Shown: positions 1 to 7,056 of the stretch, in pieces
Layout of the letters: each line of letters opens with the position of its first letter
Numbering within the stretch: the stretch's first letter is position 1
NCBI GenBank assembly: GCA_002308595.1
Contig: DBWH01000020.1
Coordinates: 35,702-44,933 of the forward strand
Direction of reading: 5' to 3'
From: Mageeibacillus sp. UBA1243
GTDB lineage: Bacteria > Bacillota > Clostridia > UBA1212
DNA length: 9,232 bases
The notes under the pieces: model-generated
The model's input: the letters and a program-made list of their open reading frames with translations, nothing else
Told to the model about the DNA's origin: nothing
Databases searched by the model: none
Translations under genes and position numbers: made by a program

Positions 1-1778
1 AACGCTTCCTGCGGGATCTCGACGGTGCCGAGCTGGCGCATCTTCTTTTTGCCTTCCTTCTGCTTTTCAAGCAGCTTTTTCTTTCTGGTGATGTCGCCGC
101 CGTAGCACTTGGCGAGTACGTCCTTGCGGAATGCTCTGATCGTCTCGCGGGCGATGACCTTGCCGCCGATCATGGCCTGTATCGGGACCTCGAACTGCTG
201 CCTCGGGATGGTGTCCTTCAGCTTTTCGGCAATCTTTCTGCCCCTCGCGTACGCCTTGTCGGCATGGACAATGAACGAGAGCGCGTCGACGATCTCTCCG
301 TTGAGGTAGATGTCAAGCTTCACGAGATTCGCTTTTTTGTAGCCCGAAAGCTCATAGTCAAGCGATGCGTAGCCTCTTGTGCGCGATTTGAGCGAGTCAA
401 AGTAGTCGTATATGACCTCGTTGAGCGGTATTTCGTACGTGAGCACCACCCTGTCGGTCTCGATGTAGTCCATGTTGATGAACGTGCCGCGCCTCTCTGA
501 GGTCAGCTCCATGATGTTGCCGACATACTCGGCCGGTGTCATGACGGACGCCTTCACGACGGGCTCCTCCATGTAGTCTATCTCAGCCGGGTTGGGCATG
601 TTTGTCGGGTTGTCGAGTACGATGACCTCGCCGTTCAGTTTGTGGATGTGGTAGATAACGCTCGGCGTGGTGGCAATGAGATCTATCTCGTACTCCCTTG
701 AAAGCCTCTCCTGCACTATTTCGAAGTGAAGAAGTCCGAGGAAACCGCACCTGAATCCGAAGCCGAGGGCCTGTGACGTCTCTGGCTCGTACTTGAGGGC
801 CGCGTCGTTCAGCTGGAGCTTTCCGAGCGCGTCGCGCAGAGCCTCGTAGTCGCCGCCGTCAACGGGATACATGCCGCAGAACACCATCGGCTGCACCTCT
901 TTGTAGCCCGGCAGGGGTTCTGCGGCGCTGTTTTCCACGGTGGTCACAGTGTCTCCCACCCTTGCATCCTGTATGTTTTTGATGCTGGCAGCGATATACC
1001 CCACCTCGCCCGCATAAAGCGCATCGGATGGCATCTTAAAGCCGGGCTTCAGGTACCCGAGTTCGGTGATCTGGTATTCGGCGCCTGTTGACATCAGCTT
1101 TATGTTGTCGCCTTTTTTGACGGAGCCGTCCTTGATTCTGACGTAGATGACAACGCCTCTGTATGCGTCGTAGTATGAGTCGAAAATGAGCGCCTTTAAG
1201 GGGCCGTCGGGGTCGCCGGAAGGTGCAGGAACGCCGGTCACCACGGCTTCCAGCACGTCCTCTATGCCGAGGCCGACCTTGGCGGATACGAGAGGGGCGT
1301 CCGCTGCCGGTATGCCGATAACGTTTTCGATCTCTTCCTTTACGACGTCGGGTCTTGCCGAGGGTAGATCGATTTTGTTGATGACGGGCACAACCTCGAG
1401 GTCGTGGTCGATCGCCTGGTAGACATTGGCGATAGTCTGTGCCTCAACGCCCTGGGAAGCGTCAACGACGAGCACTGCGCCTTCGCATGCCGCCAATGAC
1501 CTTGAGACTTCATAGTTGAAGTCAACGTGTCCGGGGGTGTCGATGAGGTTGAAAACGTATTCGTTGCCGTCTTTCGCTTTATAGTTGAGCCTTACGGACT
1601 GGGCCTTGATGGTTATGCCGCGCTCGCGCTCGATGTCCATGTTGTCGAGGACCTGGTCCTCCATCTCGCGCGACGTCAGAACGCCCGTGGTCTCAAGTAT
1701 GCGGTCCGCAAGCGTGGATTTTCCGTGGTCGATGTGGGCAATTATGCAAAAATTTCTGATGTTTTTCTGTCTGTCCAT
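1..1778 (-). CDS. lepA: Elongation factor 4 (LepA), translational GTPase, 3' end cut by window edge
   Basis: EF-4 is a ribosome-associated GTPase that acts on the elongating ribosome and can back-translocate tRNAs. All GTPase signatures are visible: G1 AHIDHGKST at residues 14-22, the G2 region RERGITI near 51-57, G3 DTPGH at 80-84 and G4 NKID at 134-137. EF-G-like domains and the LepA-specific C-terminal domain follow. The frame is open for 592 codons and is cut near the [10 protein letters not shown] stretch that lies about ten residues before the normal end, so the gene is nearly whole. The ATG at 1778 is preceded by GGAAAG (1793-1788), nine bases away. That site lies inside the end of the upstream spoIIP-like gene, whose stop is only six bases before this start, so the two are probably translated from one mRNA. 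No separate promoter was seen. The family assignment is very secure; other translational GTPases lack this C-terminal ending. Confidence 0.97.
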   Translation of the reverse strand, partial: MDRQKNIRNFCIIAHIDHGKSTLADRILETTGVLTSREMEDQVLDNMDIERERGITIKAQSVRLNYKAKDGNEYVFNLIDTPGHVDFNYEVSRSLAACEGAVLVVDASQGVEAQTIANVYQAIDHDLEVVPVINKIDLPSARPDVVKEEIENVIGIPAADAPLVSAKVGLGIEDVLEAVVTGVPAPSGDPDGPLKALIFDSYYDAYRGVVIYVRIKDGSVKKGDNIKLMSTGAEYQITELGYLKPGFKMPSDALYAGEVGYIAASIKNIQDARVGDTVTTVENSAAEPLPGYKEVQPMVFCGMYPVDGGDYEALRDALGKLQLNDAALKYEPETSQALGFGFRCGFLGLLHFEIVQERLSREYEIDLIATTPSVIYHIHKLNGEVIVLDNPTNMPNPAEIDYMEEPVVKASVMTPAEYVGNIMELTSERRGTFINMDYIETDRVVLTYEIPLNEVIYDYFDSLKSRTRGYASLDYELSGYKKANLVKLDIYLNGEIVDALSFIVHADKAYARGRKIAEKLKDTIPRQQFEVPIQAMIGGKVIARETIRAFRKDVLAKCYGGDITRKKKLLEKQKEGKKKMRQLGTVEIPQEA

Positions 1779-1784
1779 GTTAGA

Positions 1785-3488
1785 TTACTTTCCGGCAAAT
1801 ATAGTTCCAATCACCCTTCCGAGAAGCTCCGCGGAGTTGTCCGCCTCGGTCACAAGGTTTCCCTCATAACCCAGCTCGGCGATCATGCCGAATTTTGTCG
1901 CGGATGAGTTGTATTTCGATTCGCTTCTCAGAGTGATGCCGAGCGATATTCCCGGCACCTCGGCTTCGAGTTTTTCGATGATGTACATAGCGAGCTTTAT
2001 GTTCTCTTTCCAGTTTGGGTTGGTCTTGTCGTTCTGGGTGATCACAAAGCCTATCATTGCGTAGTTTTTACCGTCTTTTGCGACAGTTCGCGAGTATCTC
2101 GAGCCCTCGGGGTACTCAAAAGTCTTGACCTCGAGGTCGACGGCAAACTGCGCGTCGGCTATCTTTGAGGCGGCTGCGGAGACCTTGGCGGCAGCGGTTT
2201 CGTAGGCGGCTTTGGCATTGGCGTCATTCTTTTCGGAGATCAGATACACGCCCGTTCCTGCCTTCTGACATGCGTTTTTGAGCACGTCTCCCCTGCCGGC
2301 AACGTTTCTCGCCTTGTCGTCGCTCATGATCTTCGGGTACTTCGAAATGACCCGCTCGTCGGCGCTCAGGCAGTAGCTTCCGGAGGTGTGCGAATAGTAG
2401 AGAATGACCGGCGTTGTGCCCTGCTCCGCCCTCCTTATAACGAGAGGCGAATTGAGAACGTTCCTGAGTTCAAATCCCGCGGCCCCGTAGAGGTTCTGGA
2501 TGCGCAGAAAACCGTATTCGATATCCTTGCCGCCCGCGGACACGAGAAGCTCGCCCGCAGAGTCGCTCAGAATTCCCGATGTGTAACGGTCGCCCGAATT
2601 CAGGCGCACGGTTTTGTAACCGGACACGCCAATGTCAAACACGTAAAAATTCTCGTTCGCAGAGACGACTATCGTTCCGCCCTGGCTGTCGGGAGTCTCA
2701 GAAGGAGCCGCCGTCGGGGTCTCGGACGGCGCATCTGTCTGTCCCGCGGTAGGTGTCGCCTCGGGCGCCGGAGTGCTGTCGGACGGCCTTGGCGTGTTCT
2801 TTGTTTTGGATTCGATCGCGGCGGCTCTTACATTGGCGTCATGGGCAAGGAAATCCCTGTAGCCGCTGAGCAGCCCGTAGATTGCAGTCCCGTCGCTTGA
2901 AACTTTTACGCCCTCGTGCACCTCCGTGATGCCGCCGAGGCGCGCGCCTTTAGACGACTTGCTCACAGAGACAGCCGTGCATATTATGAGGAGCACGAAC
3001 GCCGCGAAAAGCACTCCGACGGCGATCAGAAACTCGATCTTCTGAAGCCAAAGGTCCCAGACCTCGCTGCTCTCGGCCTCTTTCTTCTTAGCGTCGGCGC
3101 TCTTTTTCTTCTGCTTCTGCCGCAGAAGATTCATCTTCTTTTCGGCGTCGGCAAGCCGCTCCGCCTCTTCTCTCTCGCTCTCGATCTCGCGCCTTTTTGC
3201 GTTGTCGGCAAGCCGCTGCTTCCTTCCGCTGAAAAAGCCGGGCTTCTTTCCGTCCGCGTCTTTTCCGTCCGGGCCTGCCGCGCCGCCTTCCTCTTTTTTG
3301 TTGGCGGCGGCGCTCTTTGCGTCCGCATTGCCAGCGGCGTTTTCAGCCCCGGTTTCGCCGTCGAAAAGCCCCGAGAGGTCAACGGTCACCTTCTCGTCAA
3401 GGTCGTAGTAGTTCGCCATGACGAGCGGCCCTTTTCCGCGCTCTTTTTCTTTTGTATCTGATGAATCGATCACCGTAAAATCCGTCAT
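1785..3488 (-). CDS. Divergent SpoIIP-family membrane protein (amidase fold, altered metal-site residues)
   Basis: SpoIIP is a membrane-anchored N-acetylmuramoyl-L-alanine amidase that degrades septal peptidoglycan during engulfment in sporulation. In this 567-residue protein, residues about 358-563 follow SpoIIP from end to end: ILYYSHTSGSY (362-372) for the usual YHTHTSE block, DLEV (451-454) for DIHR, NYAMIGFVIT (475-484), NPNWKENIKLA (490-500), VPGISLGI (511-518), KYN (525-527) and MIAELGYEGN (535-544). Synteny agrees, since spoIIP precedes lepA in many Firmicutes. It is odd in two ways. The first His and the Glu of HTHTSE are Tyr365 and Gly370, and the His of DIHR is Glu453; Glu538 is kept. 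It also has about 145 charged, Ala/Lys/Glu-rich residues before one membrane span (about 151-173), then a Thr/Pro/Ser linker (231-268). The start at 3488 follows the cotH-like stop by 24 bases but has a weak ribosome site; ATG 3419 (residue 24) has AAAAGGG nine bases upstream and is a real alternative. Family call fairly firm; amidase activity doubtful. Confidence 0.8.
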   Translation of the reverse strand: MTDFTVIDSSDTKEKERGKGPLVMANYYDLDEKVTVDLSGLFDGETGAENAAGNADAKSAAANKKEEGGAAGPDGKDADGKKPGFFSGRKQRLADNAKRREIESEREEAERLADAEKKMNLLRQKQKKKSADAKKKEAESSEVWDLWLQKIEFLIAVGVLFAAFVLLIICTAVSVSKSSKGARLGGITEVHEGVKVSSDGTAIYGLLSGYRDFLAHDANVRAAAIESKTKNTPRPSDSTPAPEATPTAGQTDAPSETPTAAPSETPDSQGGTIVVSANENFYVFDIGVSGYKTVRLNSGDRYTSGILSDSAGELLVSAGGKDIEYGFLRIQNLYGAAGFELRNVLNSPLVIRRAEQGTTPVILYYSHTSGSYCLSADERVISKYPKIMSDDKARNVAGRGDVLKNACQKAGTGVYLISEKNDANAKAAYETAAAKVSAAASKIADAQFAVDLEVKTFEYPEGSRYSRTVAKDGKNYAMIGFVITQNDKTNPNWKENIKLAMYIIEKLEAEVPGISLGITLRSESKYNSSATKFGMIAELGYEGNLVTEADNSAELLGRVIGTIFAGK

Positions 3489-3512
3489 AAAAAGTTACCG
3501 CTGAACCTGTTT

Positions 3513-5384
3513 TTACTCAAACAGCCCCATGAGCTGCTTTACCTCTTTCAGGAAATAACCGTTTTCGCCGCTGCGCTCCCTTGCCCACGTCATGAGCGAG
3601 TCGTCATCGTTGAAAATCGCGTCGTACCACGAGTCGTAGTCGGTGGTGAACGAGAACCTGTAGGTTCCGAAATACTGTTTCTGGATGTAGTAATGCATCT
3701 CGGACTTTATCTTCTCCGCGGAATCCGTGATGAGCTTCTCAAGTTCTGCAACGGGCCAGATCTCTGTTGCAAGCTTCGTGCAGTAGTTCTCAAAATTGGT
3801 TCTGAACGTGCTGTTTTTCAGTAAAAATGCGAAAAGACCCTGGATGCCGAGAGTGTCGGGGTAGGTGAGGTTCGACACGTCCGGATAGCCGCTGCTCCTG
3901 TCGTAGGGCAGGTAGTTTGCGAGCATGAGGCGGAATGCATTGGCGTCTGCCTTGGTGTAAAGCTCGAGCGGCGGGTCGCCGTTTTCGTCCGTGGTCCCGC
4001 CAATGGTATACCTGCCTGTTCCGAGGTCCATGTCTTTGAAAACAAAGCGCCAGCGCCCGTCAAGGTCGCCCGTGCCCTCTCCGCAGTAGCGCCACACCTT
4101 AAGGTTGTTGTGCGGCCAGTCGTTGTTGCAGAGGAAAAGGTTCACCGCGCAGTACTTCATGAAGCTGTCAACGTCAATCTTCGCCGCAACCTCCCCGTAC
4201 GAAAGCTTTCCTGCCTTTATATCGGCAAGGAGACTCTCAAACGCCTCAAGTTCGCCCTCCGGACCGTCGTCGAGCACATAGTAGAACCACGTTCCCTCGT
4301 AGCGCTTGCCCCTGCCCGTATCGAGCTCGGACGAGATGACGCAGATGTTGTCCTTGTCCTCATCGGCAATGTCGTAGTTGTTGCGGATCGTATTGTCGTT
4401 TTCGTGCTCGCGCATATTGAGCAGCCCGTAGTACTCGCCGTTAAGGAACACAACAACGGGTTTGTAGTTCATGTTCATGAGCTCGGGCGCAGCTTTGCCG
4501 GCAATGACATTGGCGATTCCGTCCCTTATGAAAGTTGCCCTCGTAGCCTCCGTGGGGGTGAGAAGCGAGTCGTTTCCGCCGTTTCTCAGTATGAAGCTGT
4601 CGTAGCCGTCCATGACGCTGCCGTCAGCCTTCTTGCGGTCCTCGCCGAAGAGCGCGTACTTGAACTTTCCCGCGCCGTCATATTTTGTCGTTCCGAAGTC
4701 GCTCGACTTCCTCGCGTAGATTTTCAGTGATTTCTGTGAGAGGCCTCTCGAGCTGCCGCCAAAGAGTCTTATGCCTCCATCCTGCGAGAGCACGAGGTTT
4801 CCCTCCTCGTCAAAGTACTGCACGTTGCAGGGGCGCTCCCACTCTTTTCCCTTCATCGAAGCGTTGGTGAAAATACCGCTGTTTCCCGTCAGATTTTCAG
4901 GATCCGTAGTGAGGCAGATGACCGGCAGGCCCGCAAACCTGTCCTCTTTTTCGAGCTTCAGGTAGGTCTGTGTCGCAATCTTTCCCACAAGCTGTCCGTG
5001 GTTGTCAAAATATGCCGCGCGCACGACCGTCACGCCGACGTTTCCGTTGATGCCCGTGAACTTGGTGTTTGTGGCGCGCCTTGAAAGGTTGATCTCCAGC
5101 CCGTTATACGTGCGGTCCTCGTACGAAGGCTCGCTTCCGTCATAGGTCACGCGGATGGTGTAACCCGCCCTTTTCATGTTTCCGGGGTATAAAATCCTGA
5201 CCTTGAGCTGCCCCGTGTAGTAGCAGCCGTCAACCGAAAATTCCGGCTTCAGTTTATCAATCATTGAGAGATCCACGTCGGGGTCGCTCTTCTCCGTGCC
5301 TTTTTTTGAACAGCCCGGTGCAAAAGCTGCCGCCAATACGACCGCGAGCATTACAACAATTATTTTTGCGAAGATTTTTTTCAT
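3513..5384 (-). CDS. CotH-family (atypical protein kinase fold) lipoprotein
   Basis: CotH proteins have a divergent kinase fold; Bacillus CotH phosphorylates spore-coat proteins, while many bacterial relatives are secreted or surface proteins of unknown substrate. The 623-residue product begins with a lipoprotein signal peptide (KK, hydrophobic 7-22, then APGC with Cys25 as lipidation site), so it is predicted to be outside the membrane. Residues about 47-143 resemble the CHB_HEX_C-type beta domain (TIRVTYDGSEP at 76-86). The CotH domain follows: GGIRLFGGSSRGLSQKSLKIY (203-223), FILRNGGND (264-272), FIRDGIAN (285-292), VVVFLNGEYYGLLNMREH (310-327), CNNDWPHNNLKVW (419-431) and WRFVFKDMDLG (445-455). 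Asp422 and the DMD acidic pair (451, 453) sit where CotH proteins bind Mg-ATP. It is the first gene of the leftward unit with the spoIIP-like gene and lepA. A sigma-A-type promoter upstream argues that it is not purely a late sporulation gene. The ribosome site (GAGAGACGAAAG) is weak. The substrate cannot be told from sequence. Confidence 0.88.
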   Translation of the reverse strand: MKKIFAKIIVVMLAVVLAAAFAPGCSKKGTEKSDPDVDLSMIDKLKPEFSVDGCYYTGQLKVRILYPGNMKRAGYTIRVTYDGSEPSYEDRTYNGLEINLSRRATNTKFTGINGNVGVTVVRAAYFDNHGQLVGKIATQTYLKLEKEDRFAGLPVICLTTDPENLTGNSGIFTNASMKGKEWERPCNVQYFDEEGNLVLSQDGGIRLFGGSSRGLSQKSLKIYARKSSDFGTTKYDGAGKFKYALFGEDRKKADGSVMDGYDSFILRNGGNDSLLTPTEATRATFIRDGIANVIAGKAAPELMNMNYKPVVVFLNGEYYGLLNMREHENDNTIRNNYDIADEDKDNICVISSELDTGRGKRYEGTWFYYVLDDGPEGELEAFESLLADIKAGKLSYGEVAAKIDVDSFMKYCAVNLFLCNNDWPHNNLKVWRYCGEGTGDLDGRWRFVFKDMDLGTGRYTIGGTTDENGDPPLELYTKADANAFRLMLANYLPYDRSSGYPDVSNLTYPDTLGIQGLFAFLLKNSTFRTNFENYCTKLATEIWPVAELEKLITDSAEKIKSEMHYYIQKQYFGTYRFSFTTDYDSWYDAIFNDDDSLMTWARERSGENGYFLKEVKQLMGLFE

Positions 5385-5419
5385 AGCTTTCGTCTCTCAT
5401 TCCCGGCCGGGCGAACCGC

Positions 5420-5490
5420 CGCGCGAAAAATCATGCTTTTGCCGCGGCTTCCCTTTCGTGACTTTCGGGGTCTCTTTTATTTTTCGCGCG
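5420..5490 (-). repeat. 12-bp perfect inverted repeat in the cotH-like leader
   Basis: CGCGCGAAAAAT at 5420-5431 is the exact complement of ATTTTTCGCGCG at 5479-5490, with 47 bases between. Both arms lie downstream of the predicted leftward start site, so the leader RNA could fold into a long-range hairpin enclosing a purine-rich loop. There is no U-run right after the 3' arm, so it is not a classic terminator. Function is unknown. Confidence 0.5.
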
Positions 5491-5513
5491 ACTAAAGCGC
5501 AATCCCTCAGCGT

Positions 5514-5542
5514 ATTATACAAACAGACACCGTTTTTTGCAA
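5514..5542 (-). promoter_or_regulatory. Sigma-A-type promoter of the cotH-like/spoIIP-like/lepA unit
   Basis: On the minus strand TTGCAA (5542-5537) and a perfect TATAAT (5519-5514) are separated by 17 bases. Initiation would be near 5507, leaving a leader of about 120 bases before the ATG at 5384. No sigma-E- or sigma-K-like element was recognised here. Confidence 0.6.
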
Positions 5543-5641
5543 GATGCGATACGGCGGGGCGCGTCTTCTTTTCAGCCTTCTTCCGGCCTTCTTTTAGTCT
5601 CACTTACGCCTCTTTTTGCGCCCCGCCCGCGTTTTACAACG

Positions 5642-5670
5642 TTGTTTTTTGTCGATTTTTATAGTAAAAT
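5642..5670 (+). promoter_or_regulatory. Possible promoter of the parA-like operon
   Basis: TTGTTT (5642-5647) and TAAAAT (5665-5670) are 17 bases apart. The -10 element is good and the -35 poor. An imperfect palindrome (arms TGTCGATTTT at 5650-5659 and AAAAT-CA-CGACA at 5666-5677) overlaps the -10 and could be an operator. Start-site placement is tentative. Confidence 0.35.
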
Positions 5671-5722
5671 CACGACATATATTTCGCGCCGCATATAGTG
5701 TTTGAAATCGCGGCAAAAAGGG

Positions 5723-5734
5723 GGAACCGGTTCC
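5723..5734 (+). promoter_or_regulatory. Perfect 12-bp palindrome overlapping the parA ribosome site
   Basis: GGAACCGGTTCC ends exactly one base before the parA ATG at 5735 and shares bases with the purine-rich ribosome site AAAGGGGGAA (5717-5726). It could be a DNA operator or a small RNA hairpin (GGAA stem, CCGG loop) that masks the ribosome site. It does not match the consensus parS sequence. Palindromes of this length arise by chance about twice in a window this size, so only its position makes it notable. Confidence 0.4.
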
Positions 5735-6520
5735 ATGAAAAAAACAACGGTCATCTGCTTCGCCAACAACAAGGGCGGAAGCGGTAAATCCACAACGTGC
5801 GCGAATGTTGGTTATGCATTGGCGATGTCGGGAAGGAAAGTGCTTCTCATTGACGGCGACATGCAGCTGAATCTCTCGCTCTCGTTCTTTGACGAGGATT
5901 CGGTGTTTGAGATGGCTGCGGGCACGAAAAACCTTTTCAGGGTCATGCAGGGACGCGCGACGCTCCCAGAGTGCATCACGGAAACGAAGTACGAAAACCT
6001 TTGGCTTGTTCCTTCGTCGACACTCATGAGCGGCATTGAATTTGAACTGTTCCCGAAACTTCAGCGCGAGTTTATACTGAGAAAGGCATTGGCGTCAATT
6101 AAGGAGTCGGGTGAGTACGACTACATTCTCGTCGACGCGCCGCCGACGCTCGGAACATGGGTCATCAACATTCTCGCGGCATCCGACAAAGTGGTCATTC
6201 CCGTCGAGGCATCGCCGTGGGGTCTTTTCGGACTCGCCAATATGTTCGAATTTATAGGCGAAATCCGCGGCATCGCACCGCAGCTCGAGGTCCTCGGAAT
6301 CACGGTCACAAAGGTTTCCGAGCGCAAGAACTACTTTAAGCAGACGATGCAGACGCTTGCCGAGTCCGGCAATTACGTTTTTGAAAACTACGTCAGGGTG
6401 GACGTTAACATTGAGAAGGCTCAGGACGAGTCGCAGCCTGTTATCGCTTTCAGCCCGAAGAGCAGAAGCTCGCAGGAGTTCACAGCTTTGGCAAAGGAGA
6501 TAGATGAGAAATGTCAATAG
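5735..6520 (+). CDS. ParA/Soj-family (MinD-like) partition ATPase
   Basis: ParA-type ATPases form ATP-dependent dimers on DNA and move or position cargo, usually chromosome or plasmid origins bound by ParB. The 261-residue product starts with a deviant Walker A, NNKGGSGKSTT (11-21), with both family lysines (Lys13, Lys18). Walker A' is LLIDGDMQLNLS (37-48), where the usual DPQ is DMQ, and Walker B is ILVDAPP (131-137). GITVTKV (188-194) is a typical ParA strand. Length fits the family. I chose ATG 5735 because AAAGGGGGAA lies about eight bases upstream and the protein then begins at the first strand (MKKTTVICFA), as in Soj; a TTG at 5702 would add eleven unlikely residues. The gene overlaps the ParB-like gene by ten bases and diverges from the cotH-like unit. 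Whether it serves chromosome partition or another positioning task is not shown. Base use matches its neighbours. Confidence 0.92.
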   Translation: MKKTTVICFANNKGGSGKSTTCANVGYALAMSGRKVLLIDGDMQLNLSLSFFDEDSVFEMAAGTKNLFRVMQGRATLPECITETKYENLWLVPSSTLMSGIEFELFPKLQREFILRKALASIKESGEYDYILVDAPPTLGTWVINILAASDKVVIPVEASPWGLFGLANMFEFIGEIRGIAPQLEVLGITVTKVSERKNYFKQTMQTLAESGNYVFENYVRVDVNIEKAQDESQPVIAFSPKSRSSQEFTALAKEIDEKCQ

Positions 6521-7023
6521 GAAAGAGCAGCATTAACCGGGCCGGAAAGGCTGCGGAAAAGACAGTTGCCGCACCCGCTGCGGAAGACGAGATGAAATTT
6601 TTTTCCGATTCTCACGCGCCTGCGGTCTCTGCGGAGGACGTGAAGCTTGATTTTGTCGCATTGGCGGATATACTTCCGACATACGAGGAGAAGATGATCA
6701 CGATGGCGGCGACGTTCGATGAGGTTGTCGAGTCCGTCAGGAAGTACGGGATTCTGATTCCGATGCTCCTCCGCCGTATCGAGGTCAAAGAGGGACCCGT
6801 GTACCGCATCATTATGGGGCACAAGAGGTTTTACGCGGCTCAGAAGCTCGGCCTCAAGACCATTCCCGCTGAAATCATCGTCTGCGACGACAAAACTGCC
6901 GCCGTTATCTACAACGAGGCGTTCCGCTACGACAGCCAGAGCAAGAGGCTTGACTCGCTCCCGTCGCGCATTGTGACAAACGCCGTTCAGAAGTCCGAAG
7001 AGCTTCCCGAGTACCTCCTCTGA
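6511..7023 (+). CDS. Short ParB N-terminal-domain protein lacking the HTH domain
   Basis: ParB proteins bind parS DNA and clamp on it using a CTP-binding N-terminal domain, working with ParA. Here residues about 46-139 match that domain: LADILPT (51-57), a helix with VVESVRKYGILIPMLLRRI (72-90), VYRIIMGHKRFYAAQKLGLKTIPAEII (97-123) and a final IYNEAFR (133-139). The usual GERR signature reads GHKR (103-106): Gly and the last Arg are kept, the acidic residue is His. The ENxQR box is not clean. Chromosomal ParB has about 280-300 residues with a central HTH and a C-terminal dimer domain; this one stops at 170, and the next gene starts 33 bases later, so nothing was lost by a nearby frameshift. 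Residues 1-45 are Ala/Lys-rich and look disordered. AAAGGAGA (6493-6500) inside parA gives a good ribosome site for ATG 6511. ParA partnership follows from the overlap. How it would find DNA is unclear. Confidence 0.82.
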   Translation: MSIGKSSINRAGKAAEKTVAAPAAEDEMKFFSDSHAPAVSAEDVKLDFVALADILPTYEEKMITMAATFDEVVESVRKYGILIPMLLRRIEVKEGPVYRIIMGHKRFYAAQKLGLKTIPAEIIVCDDKTAAVIYNEAFRYDSQSKRLDSLPSRIVTNAVQKSEELPEYLL

Positions 7024-7056
7024 CGCCAAGGACAAACCTGTTAAGGAGCACAAAAA

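Noticed and set aside
4110..4730. 206-codon plus-strand ORF antisense to the cotH-like gene
   Set aside because: It is an antisense shadow in GC-rich DNA; the CotH motifs are on the other strand.
5553..5627. 10-bp inverted repeat GGCGGGGCGC / GCGCCCCGCC with a 55-base loop
   Set aside because: It is about chance level for GC-rich arms of this length, and neither predicted transcript contains both arms.
5296..5664. 122-codon plus-strand ORF spanning the start of the cotH-like gene and the intergenic region
   Set aside because: It overlaps the signal peptide of the cotH-like gene in antisense, crosses both promoters and has low-complexity Phe/Ala/Arg-rich content.
5385..5734. Search for a consensus parS site near parA
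   Set aside because: No TGTTTCACGTGAAACA-like sequence was found here or elsewhere in the window; the 12-bp palindrome differs from it.
7024..7056. Possible frameshifted remnant of a ParB HTH domain after the short ParB-like gene
   Set aside because: Only 33 bases separate it from the next gene, and they hold that gene's ribosome site.
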